Shown: positions 3,839 to 12,230 of the stretch, piece by piece | Layout: each line of letters opens with the position of its first letter | Position numbering within the stretch: the stretch's first letter is position 1 | Origin: Candidatus Bathyarchaeota archaeon | GTDB taxonomy: Archaea; Thermoproteota; Bathyarchaeia; Bathyarchaeales; Bathyarchaeaceae | Length of the DNA stretch: 14,169 bases | Assembly (NCBI GenBank): GCA_020348365.1 | Contig: CP070749.1 | Span: 975,778-989,946, forward strand | Direction of reading: 5' to 3' | Made by a program: the position numbers and the translations under genes | Notes under the pieces: generated by a model | Databases searched by the model: none | What the model was told of the DNA's origin: nothing | Seen by the model: only the letters and a program-made list of their open reading frames with translations

Positions 3839-5191
3839 TTGATTGAAGAGTTTGTCCGAGAAAAAATCCTCAACACCTACGCTAAGAGAACGACCAAATC
3901 AAAGGAACTGTGGGAAGCTGCTAGGAAGGTTATCCCTGGTGGTGCTGGGAGCGGATTTCGCTACTACGAGCCATATCCGATCTTCCTCAAGCGTGGATCG
4001 GGGAGTAGAGTGTGGGATGTCGATGGGAATGAGTACCTAGACTATTGTATGTCCTTTGGGGCGCTCATAGCTGGACATGCCCATCCAAAGATTGTGGAGG
4101 CTGTAAAAGAGCAGTTAGAAAAGGGGAGTATGTACGGAATACCGCATGAGAAGACCGCCGAATATGTAAAAGAGCTGCTGAGGCGATTTACTGCAATGGA
4201 TATGTTCAGACTTACAAATAGTGGCACCGAGGGGACCATGCATGCTCTTAGACTCGCCCGTGCGCACACCGGCAAGGACAAGATAGTGAAGATTGAGGGC
4301 TGCTACCATGGAGCTCACGACTATCTATTGGTCAGCGTTTTTCCACCGCTGAGCAAAGCCGGGCCAAGATGGGCACCAACTCTCTATGTGCATGGAGAGG
4401 GAATACCCCTTCTTACGGTGAAGAACACTCTTGTGGCACCATACAATGATGTAGAAGCTATGGAAACCCTATTCAGAAAACATGAAGGCGAGATTGCTGC
4501 ACTAATCATGGAGCCAGTTCCAATGAACATGGGCTTGGTACTTCCCAAGCAGGGATATTTGAAGGATATCCGGAAGCTTACAGAGGAATATAACATTCTG
4601 CTGATTTTTGATGAGGTGAAGACAGGAATCAGAATTGCCCCTGGTGGCGCGTGTGAATATTATGGCGTGGATCCAGACATAGTCGTACTCGGTAAAGCTA
4701 TCGCTGGAGGTTTTTCCGCTGGAGCATTTGGTGGAAAGGAAGACATCTTCAGCAACATTTACCCTTTGGGACACGCCGTACATGCAGGCACATACAACGC
4801 CAATCCAGTCGCCGTCACCGCTGGATTAACCTGCCTAAAACATGTTATGACCACACATGCCCAAAGTCAAATGAATGATCTCGGTGAAGATCTAGCGAGT
4901 GGTGTGAAAGCCGCCGTAGAAGATACTGGTTTTGAGGCACAAGTACCGCATATAGGGCCGTCAGGAACCGTGTACTTCACCGACGTGGAAGTGGTAGACT
5001 ATAGAACAGCGTCAACCTACGACAAGAAGAAAAATTGGGAATTCTGGTTCAGCCTACTCAACCATGGAGTACTCACACCACCAGGACTGCTGGAAGGAGG
5101 CGAACAGTGGCTTGTCTCAGCCGCGCATCAGAAGGAAACCATTGAGAAAGCCCTGGTAATCACAGAGTCCGCTCTACGAGAGATCAAATGA
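3839..5191 (+). CDS. Glutamate-1-semialdehyde aminomutase-like class III PLP aminotransferase
   Basis: Class III PLP-dependent aminotransferase or mutase, 450 residues, cytoplasmic by lack of a signal. Visible landmarks in order: VWDVDGNEYLDY (58-69), phosphate-binding NSGTE (127-131), YHG (156-158), EP (225-226), the cofactor aspartate in FDEVKTG (D258), the Schiff-base lysine in LGKAIAGG (K286), and HAGTYNANP (315-323). The GAGSG..YYEPYP start and DEVKTGIR resemble glutamate-1-semialdehyde 2,1-aminomutase, but true HemL proteins are somewhat shorter and no other tetrapyrrole gene is nearby, so a role in haem synthesis is unlikely. In this setting it may transaminate an amino acid or omega-amine connected with the AOR and methyltransferase steps; that is inference. 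TTG start with strong GAGGAGGT. Stop TGA at 5189-5191, followed by a gene-free 194 bases. Confidence 0.85.
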   Translation: MIEEFVREKILNTYAKRTTKSKELWEAARKVIPGGAGSGFRYYEPYPIFLKRGSGSRVWDVDGNEYLDYCMSFGALIAGHAHPKIVEAVKEQLEKGSMYGIPHEKTAEYVKELLRRFTAMDMFRLTNSGTEGTMHALRLARAHTGKDKIVKIEGCYHGAHDYLLVSVFPPLSKAGPRWAPTLYVHGEGIPLLTVKNTLVAPYNDVEAMETLFRKHEGEIAALIMEPVPMNMGLVLPKQGYLKDIRKLTEEYNILLIFDEVKTGIRIAPGGACEYYGVDPDIVVLGKAIAGGFSAGAFGGKEDIFSNIYPLGHAVHAGTYNANPVAVTAGLTCLKHVMTTHAQSQMNDLGEDLASGVKAAVEDTGFEAQVPHIGPSGTVYFTDVEVVDYRTASTYDKKKNWEFWFSLLNHGVLTPPGLLEGGEQWLVSAAHQKETIEKALVITESALREIK

Positions 5192-5313
5192 ACATCTGCG
5201 TGCCAAGGTTCATCATGTCCTCACGTTGCTCTACCCAATCAAAGATTTCGTCTGGCACACCTACTCAACAATGACAATTCTAGAGCATGTGTGCAAAGCA
5301 GCTTCAACAAGGC

Positions 5314-5323
5314 TTTTATATAA
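5314..5323 (+). promoter_or_regulatory. TATA box for the ferredoxin-AOR operon
   Basis: TTTATATAAT is a clear TATA box predicting transcription near 5345 and a leader of about 40 bases carrying GGAGG (5374-5378) before the TTG at 5386. It indicates that the ferredoxin-AOR pair has its own promoter, apart from the upstream PLP enzyme gene. Confidence 0.55.
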
Positions 5324-5385
5324 TCTTTGCAGTTGATTTTCCTCGTGAGATAACAATAATCGAGAGATGTGTTGGAGGCTGATAA

Positions 5386-5790
5386 TTGAGGCTAGAAATC
5401 CTTCCTGAAAGATGTACGGGGTGTCAACTATGTGGCGCCGTGTGTTCAGCGAGGCTCGTCGGAAATTTCAATCCGTCGAGGGCTGCTTTATATATCGAAT
5501 CACTGTTGCCTGACCAACTGGTCGTACGCCCATACGTTTGCATTCATTGCGAAGAGCATCCATGTGTGGACGCGTGTCCAGTTGAGGCTATTGTCGAAGA
5601 TGAAGAACTCGGAATCTACGTGGTTGACAAAGAAGCCTGCAACGGTTGTGGAACGTGCGTCGATGCATGCCCTTACAATGGCTTGCGGCTTGATCCCTTT
5701 GAGATGTATGCGATAAAATGCGATGTTTGCAGGGGAAAGGCTCGATGCGTCGAAATCTGCCCGACCGGAACCCTTGAGGTTACCGAGTAG
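5386..5790 (+). CDS. Polyferredoxin (four [4Fe-4S]) partner of AOR, plus-strand copy
   Basis: Electron-transfer protein of 134 residues with exactly 16 cysteines in four groups: C10/13/16/20, C52/55/60/64, C85/88/91/95 and C112/115/121/125. This matches the four-cluster ferredoxin-like subunits found with AOR-type and molybdopterin oxidoreductases. It probably takes electrons from the tungsten enzyme encoded just downstream and passes them to soluble ferredoxin or another acceptor. There is no signal peptide or membrane segment, so it is cytoplasmic. The start is TTG, eight bases after GGAGG (5374-5378); no ATG occurs before the first cysteine motif. The stop TAG (5788-5790) lies within the AGGTGA site of the next gene, so the two are translationally coupled. 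A paralogue lies at 7687-8145. Confidence 0.9.
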   Translation: MRLEILPERCTGCQLCGAVCSARLVGNFNPSRAALYIESLLPDQLVVRPYVCIHCEEHPCVDACPVEAIVEDEELGIYVVDKEACNGCGTCVDACPYNGLRLDPFEMYAIKCDVCRGKARCVEICPTGTLEVTE

Positions 5791-5799
5791 GTGAGAGAG

Positions 5800-7611
5800 A
5801 TGCAGGGAGGATATGTAGGCAAGATATTGCGAGTAGATCTGAGCCGTGAGAAGACCTCTTCAGAGGACCTGAACACGCAATGGGCAAGGATGTTCATCGG
5901 CGGGAAAGGTTTGGGTGCCAAATATCTATTCGAGGAGCTGAAACCCAATACCGATCCTCTTTCACCCGAGAACGTTATGATAATTATGACTGGTCCCCTA
6001 ACCGGCACAACGGCTCCATGCGCTTCGAGGTATGCTGTGCTCACTAAGTCTCCGCTGACAGGAGCTTTTCTAGACTGCTACGTCGGGGGCTATCTTGGTG
6101 CGGAGCTGAAGTTTGCAGGCTTCGATGCTGCAATAATAACGGGGAAAGCCGAGAAACCCACTTATCTCTGGATTGCAGATGGAAAGGCTGAATTCAAGGA
6201 CGCGAAAGACCTTTCGGGTCTAGACATTCATGAAACTGAGAAACGGATCAAGGAAGACCTAGAGGACAAGGAGGTCAAGGTTGCCGCCATCGGCCCTGCT
6301 GGTGAAAACCTCGCAAAGATGGCTTGTATAACAGTTGACCTCTATCGACACGCTGGAAGAGGAGGAGCCGGAGCTGTCATGGGGTCAAAGAACTTAAAGG
6401 CTGTCGCCGTTCGTGGACATCAAAGCATAAGCGTGCCAAAAATCGAAGATTTCATTGCGCTTTCTCAAGAGATCACAAAAGACGATGTATTAACCCCTGA
6501 TAACGAATGGGCCAAGATTGATGGTACACCCGGTTTCTTGCGGATGGTCCAAGAAGCAGGGATTCTTCCAACAAGGAACTTTCAAATGGGCGTATTTGAG
6601 CACGTGAATAAGATAGATGAGGTCGCCATAAAGAAGATACTAGTGCGAAGAAGAGCCTGCTACGGCTGCCCGCTCGGCTGCGGCAACCTAACCCAAGTCA
6701 AGGAAGGCCCATTTGCTGGTACAATAGTTGAGGGTCCAGAATATGAAACTCTGGCAATGGCCGGGGCAAACTGCTACATAAGTGACCTAGCAGCTATAGC
6801 AAAATACAACCTGCTTTGTGACCAACTTGGCCTAGACACTATATCCACTGGTGATGCGATCGCCTTTGCCATGGAATGCTATGAACGGGGAATCATCACC
6901 GAGAAAGACACAAACGGTCTCGAACTAACTTTCGGCAATGTTGAGGCTTACATCGAGATGCCAAAATTAATTGCCTACAGAGAATCAATTGGAGACATCT
7001 TAGCGGAAGGAGTGAGCAGAGCAGCAGAGAAGATTGGGAAAGGATCTGGCCACTTCACGGTTCATGCGAAAAGGCTGGAATATCCCGGATATGATCCCAG
7101 AGGATCAATAGGCATGGCTCTAGCCTACGCCGTCTCAGATAGAGGAGCATGTCACTTGAGAGCTTGGCCTGCAAACAGCGAAGCATTCGGAGATCTCGAT
7201 CCCTTCACCACGGAAGGGAAGGCTCAACTTGTCATAGACGATCAGAATCTGTACTCTGTGAAGTGGAGCTTGGTGGTATGTGACTTCTACGCCATAGGAT
7301 ATCCCAACATCGCCAGACTCTGTTCCGCAGCAACCGGCTGGAATCTCAAGGAAGAAGACGTGAAGATTATTGGGGAAAGGGTATGGAATCAGACGCGACA
7401 ATTCAACGTGAGAGAAGGAATCTCAAGGGAAAATGATACCCTGCCTGAGAGGATCTCGAAAGACCCTTTGAAAGGAGGCCGGGCTGAGGGACATGTCGTT
7501 GCCCGCGCAGACTTTGACAAGATGCTTGGTGAATACTACCAACTGAGGGGATGGGACGAAGAAGGCCGTCCAAGAAAAGAGAAACTGAAAGCCCTCGAAC
7601 TCGTTGCATAA
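5800..7611 (+). CDS. Tungsten-type aldehyde:ferredoxin oxidoreductase, plus-strand copy
   Basis: AOR-family enzyme of 603 residues, the normal length. In this family a tungsten bis-pterin site oxidises an aldehyde to a carboxylate and reduces ferredoxin through one [4Fe-4S] cluster. The cluster cysteines are visible at CYGCPLGC (287, 290, 294) and in SLVVCDF (494), close to the positions known in the Pyrococcus furiosus enzyme. The N-terminal pterin domain shows the pattern GGKGLGAKYLFEEL, TGPLTGT, TKSPLTGAFLD, GGYLGAELKFAGFDA and GRGGAGAVMGSKNLKAVAVRG. The frame is open to GTG at 5791, but ATG at 5800 lies five bases after AGGTGA and fits the family start. The substrate cannot be read from sequence. 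It is the second gene of a ferredoxin-AOR operon and converges on a similar pair with 75 bases between the stops. Confidence 0.92.
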   Translation: MQGGYVGKILRVDLSREKTSSEDLNTQWARMFIGGKGLGAKYLFEELKPNTDPLSPENVMIIMTGPLTGTTAPCASRYAVLTKSPLTGAFLDCYVGGYLGAELKFAGFDAAIITGKAEKPTYLWIADGKAEFKDAKDLSGLDIHETEKRIKEDLEDKEVKVAAIGPAGENLAKMACITVDLYRHAGRGGAGAVMGSKNLKAVAVRGHQSISVPKIEDFIALSQEITKDDVLTPDNEWAKIDGTPGFLRMVQEAGILPTRNFQMGVFEHVNKIDEVAIKKILVRRRACYGCPLGCGNLTQVKEGPFAGTIVEGPEYETLAMAGANCYISDLAAIAKYNLLCDQLGLDTISTGDAIAFAMECYERGIITEKDTNGLELTFGNVEAYIEMPKLIAYRESIGDILAEGVSRAAEKIGKGSGHFTVHAKRLEYPGYDPRGSIGMALAYAVSDRGACHLRAWPANSEAFGDLDPFTTEGKAQLVIDDQNLYSVKWSLVVCDFYAIGYPNIARLCSAATGWNLKEEDVKIIGERVWNQTRQFNVREGISRENDTLPERISKDPLKGGRAEGHVVARADFDKMLGEYYQLRGWDEEGRPRKEKLKALELVA

Positions 7612-7686
7612 TTCAGCCTGTGCGCACGCGGAGATTTAATGGAGAAATCAAGGCCCACGCGCAGCTTTTCCCCGGTCCGTCCTGTT

Positions 7687-8145
7687 TCAGAAGAGTTTCT
7701 CTACAGCGGATCTTCTAGCCTTGTCTGACAGGACTCTCGGCGTCGACAGCTCCAATGCATCCCTTGGGCAGAATTCAACACATACTGGCAGTCCATCACA
7801 AAGATCGCAGACAATCATAGTCTTTCTATGAGCATTGAAGGTTATGGCTCCGAATTCACAAGCTTCAATGCACCAGCCACAACCTGTGCATTTGTCTTCT
7901 TCTGCGAGGACAATGCTGGTTGCTTCGTTCTGGATCAAGACCTCTCTAGGACAAGCCGCTACGCAGGGAGCATCCTCGCAGAATCGGCAAGCTAACGCCA
8001 CATCAATCAATGGTTCGATTTTCGTGATTCGAATCCGAGATCTCAGTGGGTTGAAGTTCTTCTCTTTAGTGGCTGAACAGACAAGCTCACAGATTCCACA
8101 CCCAGTACATTTCTCTTGGTCACAGGCAATGACTTTCCGCGTCAC
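7687..8145 (-). CDS. Polyferredoxin (four [4Fe-4S]) partner of AOR, minus-strand copy
   Basis: Minus-strand paralogue of the ferredoxin at 5386-5790: 152 residues with the same four cysteine groups (C13/16/19/23, C53/56/61/65, C86/89/92/96, C113/116/122/126), one extra cysteine (C8), and a shared NFNP..R stretch after the first group. It has a C-terminal extension of about 20 residues rich in charged residues (DKARRSAVEK) that the other copy lacks. The start is GTG at 8145: AAAGGAGAT precedes it, while the neighbouring ATG is out of frame and meets a stop at once. It begins 18 bases after the stop of the AOR gene, so it is the second gene of that operon; gene order is AOR then ferredoxin, the reverse of the plus-strand pair. 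Confidence 0.9.
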   Translation of the reverse strand: MTRKVIACDQEKCTGCGICELVCSATKEKNFNPLRSRIRITKIEPLIDVALACRFCEDAPCVAACPREVLIQNEATSIVLAEEDKCTGCGWCIEACEFGAITFNAHRKTMIVCDLCDGLPVCVEFCPRDALELSTPRVLSDKARRSAVEKLF

Positions 8146-8163
8146 ATCCAGTAATCTCCTTTG

Positions 8164-10017
8164 TTAAGGGGTTTCCAAATGTTGAGACCCGTAATTCAAT
8201 CCGAGTTCTCCAAGTTTCTCTTTGCTTGGTATGCCGTTCTCGCCCCATCCTCTCAGCCTATAATACTCGTTGAGCATCTTGGCGAATCGGCTTTTATCTA
8301 TTACTTGACCCTTTGAGGCGCCATCGGGCAGGGGCTCCTTAAAGAACCTCTCTGGCCAGGTATCATCTTTCCTGCTTATTCCCTCTCTCACGTTGAAAGC
8401 CCTTGCGAGATTGATTGTCTTCTCTCCAATGAGTCTGAGTTTCCTTTCGTTCAATCTAAATCCTACCAGCAGCTCAGTTGCCTTCGTTAGAGTTTTCAAA
8501 TCATAAACGTCCCTCATAAAGCGACAGAAGATCATAGTGTCGCAAATCGCAAATCGTTCTTCCAACTCTTTCAGATGAGCTGCCTTTCCCTCGTAGGCGA
8601 GTCTATCTATGTCCCCTCTCATCTCGTAAGTATATATTGACCCTGTCAAATGGCATGCCCCGCGGTCAGCGACTGCAAACGCCAATGCCACTCCCTTCAG
8701 TCCTCTGGGGTCATATCCCGCCGGCTCAAGTCCCTTCACGTGGACTGCCAGCGTTTCTGCTCCTCTGCCAATTATTCTTGCGGCTGCTCTCACTCCTTCT
8801 GCCAGTACATTGCCAAACCCTGTTCTTCTCCCGATTTTCTCTATCATTTGGATGAGCCCCTCCTTGTTTCCAAAGGTCAATTCAACGCCATCAGTGTCCT
8901 TGCTCGATATGATGCCCCTGTCATAGCAGTCCATAGCAAATGCTACAGCGTTTCCTGCTGTCATAGCATCCATTCCGAGGCTATCGCACAGCTCGTGCGC
9001 TTTCACTATCGCTTCAAGGTCATTGTTTTCAGGAAGCCCACCGAGGGTGTAGAGTGTTTCATAGTCCGGTCCCTCCAAGACTGATCCGACATAGGGTCCC
9101 TGTTTGACTCTGACAATCTTAGAGCAGTTTACTGGGCATGTATAGCAGGCTTTGTCCTTGATCACGATCCTCCTTCTCATGGTCTCAGCATTGATCTTCT
9201 CGAAGCCTTGCAGTACGCCTTTGTGCCAGTATCTTGTTGGAAACACTCCCTGCAGATTAGCAACGTTGACTCCTCCGGGCGTTCCCCACATTGGATATGC
9301 GGTTCCTGTTGAAGGAGTTTCCTTGACGGTTTCAAGTAGCCCTCTCATGAATTCAATTAGCTCATCGATCTTGGCAACTTCAATGGGATTTGTTCCTCGC
9401 ACTGCAATAGCCTTCAGGTTCTTTGACCCCATGACCGCGCCGGGTCCACACCTGCCAGCCATTCGTGAGTAATCGTTCAAGATTGAAGCGAACTTCACCA
9501 GTCTCTCTCCTGCAATGCCTATCCGTGCCACCTTGATTTCTACATCCCCCAGTTCCTCCTTGATTATGTCGTTCGTTTCGAGGGCATCCCTTCCCCACAG
9601 GTGCTCAGCGTTCCTTATCTCAGCTCTCTCATCATCTATCCAGAGATATACCGGCTTTCTCGCTCTTTCATTCACTATTAGAACATCAAATCCCGCCCGC
9701 TTCAACTCATCGCCGAAAGACCCGCCAGAACTTGAACTAGCATATATGCCAGTGAGTGGAGATTTATAACATACAATGTATCCTTTATGAGGCAATACTG
9801 TTCCAGTTGCAGGACCAGTCGCAAAGATCAGCTTGTTGTCGGGTCCAAGCGGGTCTATATACTGCTTCAACTCGTTGTAGAGGAGGTAGGTTCCGATTCC
9901 TTTACCTCCCAACCACTGTTTCACCAGCGCCCTGGGTAGGGGCTCCGTTGCAGCCTTACCCGCAGACAGATCAACCCGCAGAATCTTGCCAGCGTATGAT
10001 GGTGGTACTTCATGCAT
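8164..10017 (-). CDS. Tungsten-type aldehyde:ferredoxin oxidoreductase, minus-strand copy
   Basis: AOR-family protein of 617 residues. The cluster cysteines are in CYTCPVNC (291, 294, 298) and TMIFCRF (498). Pterin-domain landmarks are GGKGIGTYLLYNEL, ATGPATGT, YKSPLTGIYASSSSGG and GRCGPGAVMGSKNLKAIAVRG. It is clearly diverged from the copy at 5800-7611: PHKGYIVCYK replaces CASRYAVLTK, and several loops differ. The two probably accept different aldehydes rather than being a recent duplication. The frame extends to TTG at 10032, but ATG at 10017, in a GCATGCAT stretch, gives the usual start just before SYAGKILRVDLS. It is transcribed away from the saccharopine dehydrogenase-like gene across a short divergent promoter with a palindrome, so the two may share control. 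Confidence 0.92.
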   Translation of the reverse strand: MHEVPPSYAGKILRVDLSAGKAATEPLPRALVKQWLGGKGIGTYLLYNELKQYIDPLGPDNKLIFATGPATGTVLPHKGYIVCYKSPLTGIYASSSSGGSFGDELKRAGFDVLIVNERARKPVYLWIDDERAEIRNAEHLWGRDALETNDIIKEELGDVEIKVARIGIAGERLVKFASILNDYSRMAGRCGPGAVMGSKNLKAIAVRGTNPIEVAKIDELIEFMRGLLETVKETPSTGTAYPMWGTPGGVNVANLQGVFPTRYWHKGVLQGFEKINAETMRRRIVIKDKACYTCPVNCSKIVRVKQGPYVGSVLEGPDYETLYTLGGLPENNDLEAIVKAHELCDSLGMDAMTAGNAVAFAMDCYDRGIISSKDTDGVELTFGNKEGLIQMIEKIGRRTGFGNVLAEGVRAAARIIGRGAETLAVHVKGLEPAGYDPRGLKGVALAFAVADRGACHLTGSIYTYEMRGDIDRLAYEGKAAHLKELEERFAICDTMIFCRFMRDVYDLKTLTKATELLVGFRLNERKLRLIGEKTINLARAFNVREGISRKDDTWPERFFKEPLPDGASKGQVIDKSRFAKMLNEYYRLRGWGENGIPSKEKLGELGLNYGSQHLETP

Positions 10018-10055
10018 GCATTTAACTCTCAATTACAGTTGCATTCATGCAGTTG

Positions 10056-10069
10056 ATTTCCATGGAAAT
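10056..10069. promoter_or_regulatory. 14-bp perfect palindrome in the divergent AOR/dehydrogenase promoter
   Basis: ATTTCCATGGAAAT reads the same on both strands. It lies in the 132-bp gap between the ATG of the minus-strand AOR (10017) and the dehydrogenase (10150). A minus-strand TTAAAG-like box is next to it (10078-10083). It is a candidate operator for a dimeric regulator controlling both directions. I did not see a second exact copy in the window. Confidence 0.45.
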
Positions 10070-10113
10070 GGTGTTACTTTAAGGTTTGGAACATGTCTGC
10101 TGCGATGTCAATC

Positions 10114-10121
10114 TTAAATTA
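10114..10121 (+). promoter_or_regulatory. TATA-like box for the saccharopine dehydrogenase-like gene
   Basis: TTAAATTA is centred about 32 bp before the ATG at 10150, predicting a leader of only a few bases. No Shine-Dalgarno sequence precedes that ATG, which agrees with near-leaderless translation. Confidence 0.4.
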
Positions 10122-10149
10122 TGAGAGAGAATACTTCATTTGACCCGAT

Positions 10150-11349
10150 ATGTCGAGCATTCTGGTTTTAGGAGGATGCGGTGCCCAAGGCTCAGCCACT
10201 GTCAAGTGGCTAGCTAAGAATCATCAAGTGTCTGAAGTAATATGTGCTGATTTGAATCTAGAGAGAGCTAGGCAATTCGCAGACAGGTTGAAGAGTGAGA
10301 AGGTGCGTCCGCAGCGTGTTGATGCATGGAAACCTCATCAAGTGGTCGAGGCTTCCAAGGGAGTTGACGTCGTAATTAATATGGTAGCAACATGGGTTGG
10401 CGAGCGAAGCCCGACCCTAAATGTAATGAACGCGGCGCTAACGAATGGAGCACACTACGTGGATGTTGCCACCGCAACGCGTGAGGAGGAGGATGAGATG
10501 CTGGATCTGAGCAGCAATTGGGAGGACGCCGGATTAACCGCCATATTTGATTTGGGAAAAACCCCGGGGATAACGAATATCCTTGCAAGGTACGCCGCCG
10601 ATAAGCTTGACCATGTGGAAGAAATACGTGTGAAAACATGTCTTGATGTGATGAGCAAGAAGGAATTTCTTGTAATGTGGTCCCCTATAGCCGCAATACC
10701 CGGCTGGTCATCAGCGGGATTAGTGTATGAAAATGGAGAGTACAAAGAATTCCCCCCATTTAGTGGAGAGGAGACCTACACGTTTCCAGACGACCCTCAG
10801 GGTCCGTGCAAAGGTTACCTGGCTGACCATGAAGAAGTCTGGACACTCCCCCGCTTCATCAAAGACGTAGACTATGTGGAGTTCAAGCACTACTCTCACA
10901 GGCTGCAGACCTTCAAGATTCTGAGTGAGCTCTTTGGAAGTGACAAGCCGGTAGATGTTAGGAGTGTCAAAGTGGCTCCCCTTGATGTTCTGGTCAGGCT
11001 GATTCCCCCACCAGCAGAGCTGCCTAGAAAGATAGAAGCCGGTATAGTAGATGACGCATACTCTTGCTGTGTAGTAGAGGTTAAGGGAGAGAAAGCAGGC
11101 AAAGAAAGACACTACACTCTCAGCTGCCCTACAAGCCTTGGAGAGGTGAATGAGATACTGGCTGGCACGCAGCCCGAGTCTATTCTTGTGGGTACACCTC
11201 CAGCAGTCGCGGCTACGATGCTAACCAAGGGCGAAATAGAAGTCAGAGGGGTCATCCCTCCTGAATGTCTGGATCCGGGGCCATTCCTTGCCAATTTGAC
11301 GGAGAAAGGCATAAGAATATACGAGAAAGCGGAAAGACGCTTGGGCTAA
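10150..11349 (+). CDS. Saccharopine dehydrogenase-family NAD(P) oxidoreductase
   Basis: Protein of 399 residues in the saccharopine dehydrogenase/reductase fold, a family that includes lysine 6-dehydrogenase and carboxynorspermidine synthase. The start shows a Rossmann motif, GGCGAQG (8-14), with aspartate 34 (ICADLN) at the end of the second strand, which usually favours NAD(H). The stretch DLGKTPGITNILARYAADKL is typical of the family's catalytic domain. These enzymes act on C-N bonds of amino acids, either oxidative deamination or reductive condensation. Which one applies here cannot be decided; lysine 6-dehydrogenase-like chemistry giving a semialdehyde for an AOR is an attractive guess. 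It is the first of three plus-strand genes leading to the corrinoid protein and methyltransferase, but a TATA box at 11479 suggests those are also transcribed separately. Confidence 0.8.
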   Translation: MSSILVLGGCGAQGSATVKWLAKNHQVSEVICADLNLERARQFADRLKSEKVRPQRVDAWKPHQVVEASKGVDVVINMVATWVGERSPTLNVMNAALTNGAHYVDVATATREEEDEMLDLSSNWEDAGLTAIFDLGKTPGITNILARYAADKLDHVEEIRVKTCLDVMSKKEFLVMWSPIAAIPGWSSAGLVYENGEYKEFPPFSGEETYTFPDDPQGPCKGYLADHEEVWTLPRFIKDVDYVEFKHYSHRLQTFKILSELFGSDKPVDVRSVKVAPLDVLVRLIPPPAELPRKIEAGIVDDAYSCCVVEVKGEKAGKERHYTLSCPTSLGEVNEILAGTQPESILVGTPPAVAATMLTKGEIEVRGVIPPECLDPGPFLANLTEKGIRIYEKAERRLG

Positions 11350-11353
11350 GGGC

Positions 11354-11399
11354 TGAAGCGACCAACAAAGCATGCTTCAAGAACAAAGCAACATTCTTG
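11354..11399 (+). other. Two overlapping short hairpins after the dehydrogenase gene
   Basis: TGAAGC (11354-11359) can pair with GCTTCA (11374-11379), while CAAGAA (11378-11383) can pair with TTCTTG (11394-11399). The stems share two bases, so they compete. A GCATGC sits inside the first (11370-11375). They may be part of a transcript end. No long T-run follows, so the call is weak. Confidence 0.25.
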
Positions 11400-11478
11400 G
11401 CAATCACAAAAGAATGATGAAAGCTGCTTCATTATCCTAGCCCCGACGCGCCACTCCAAAAAAGGATCAAATAGGAAC

Positions 11479-11488
11479 TTATATAAAG
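11479..11488 (+). promoter_or_regulatory. TATA box for the corrinoid protein-methyltransferase genes
   Basis: TTATATAAAG is a near-consensus archaeal TATA box with a purine-rich stretch just upstream. It predicts transcription near 11510 and a leader of about 27 bases before the ATG at 11537, and would drive the corrinoid protein and, by read-through, the methyltransferase gene. Confidence 0.6.
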
Positions 11489-11536
11489 TAATCACGCAAT
11501 CTTTTGGCACAACGCTATCGTTAAGGAAATGATGCC

Positions 11537-12178
11537 ATGCCGGAGAATATTCTGAACAGACTTAAAGATGCCGTCTTGAAGTATGATGTCGAGAGTGCAG
11601 TTGAAGCTGCCAACGAGGTCATCAAGACTGGTTTTGACCCACTTGAAGCAATTGAACAGGGCTTAGGAGATGGCCTGAGGATTGTTGGAGAAAAATTCGA
11701 AGCTGGAGAAATTTTCCTCCCAGAGTTGATGATCGCAGCTCAAGCAATGAAGCAATCGCTTGCCATATTGAAGCCAGCGTTAACAGAAGGGACATCAATA
11801 AAGGCCCTAGGTAGGGTAGTTATCGGAACTGTTGAAGGTGACATACACGACATTGGAAAAACCATCGTAGCCGCAATGCTTACTGCAAGCGGCTTCGAGG
11901 TTTACGATCTAGGCTGTGATACGCCAACATCAAAGTTCGTTGATACAGTGAAGGATGTCGAGGCCGACATCATCGGAATGTCCGCTCTGCTGACAACAAC
12001 CATGCCAAAGATGACTGAGGTGGTGAATGCTCTCAATAAGGCGGGGCTTAGGGATAAGGTGAAGGTAGTCGTAGGTGGGGCACCCGTTTCAGCGGCTTGG
12101 GCAAAAGAAATCAAGGCCGACGCCTACGCAGAAGACGCCATAGCAGCCGTTAATGTTGCCAAGAAGCTGCTGCAATAA
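11537..12178 (+). CDS. Methyltransferase corrinoid protein (MttC/MtbC-like)
   Basis: B12-binding methyl carrier of 213 residues, the usual length for MtbC, MttC and MtmC-type proteins. The first 85 residues form the helical cap domain (EAIEQGLGDGLRIVGEKFEAGEIFLPELM). The corrinoid-binding domain follows with the DxHxxG motif in EGDIHDIG (D102, H104, G107), where the histidine ligates cobalt from below, then SAL (149-151) and VVGGAPV (178-184). It would take a methyl group from the substrate-specific enzyme encoded just downstream and hand it to a second methyltransferase not present here. It has its own TATA box and ends 87 bases before the methyltransferase frame, with two stem-loops between. 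The methyl donor is unknown. Confidence 0.9.
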   Translation: MPENILNRLKDAVLKYDVESAVEAANEVIKTGFDPLEAIEQGLGDGLRIVGEKFEAGEIFLPELMIAAQAMKQSLAILKPALTEGTSIKALGRVVIGTVEGDIHDIGKTIVAAMLTASGFEVYDLGCDTPTSKFVDTVKDVEADIIGMSALLTTTMPKMTEVVNALNKAGLRDKVKVVVGGAPVSAAWAKEIKADAYAEDAIAAVNVAKKLLQ

Positions 12179-12191
12179 TAAGTATGAAGCG

Positions 12192-12230
12192 CCGAAAGAT
12201 TTTCGGGAAGCGACATGGAAGAGACCATGT
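12192..12230 (+). other. Tandem stem-loops between corrinoid protein and methyltransferase genes
   Basis: CCGAAA (12192-12197) pairs with TTTCGG (12201-12206) across a 3-base loop. Seven bases after its base, ACATGG (12213-12218) pairs with CCATGT (12225-12230) around a 6-base loop. No T-run follows. They could be mRNA processing or stability elements that set the ratio of the two proteins, or may be chance. Confidence 0.3.

Noticed and set aside
3839..5191. Genuine haem-pathway HemL
   Set aside because: There is no tetrapyrrole gene nearby, the protein is longer than usual HemL, and its neighbours are AOR and methylamine-type genes. The family match alone does not fix the reaction.
8022..8034. 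GATTCGAATC resembling a tRNA T-arm
   Set aside because: It is a palindrome within the minus-strand ferredoxin gene, and no acceptor or anticodon stem surrounds it. I saw no tRNA in the window.
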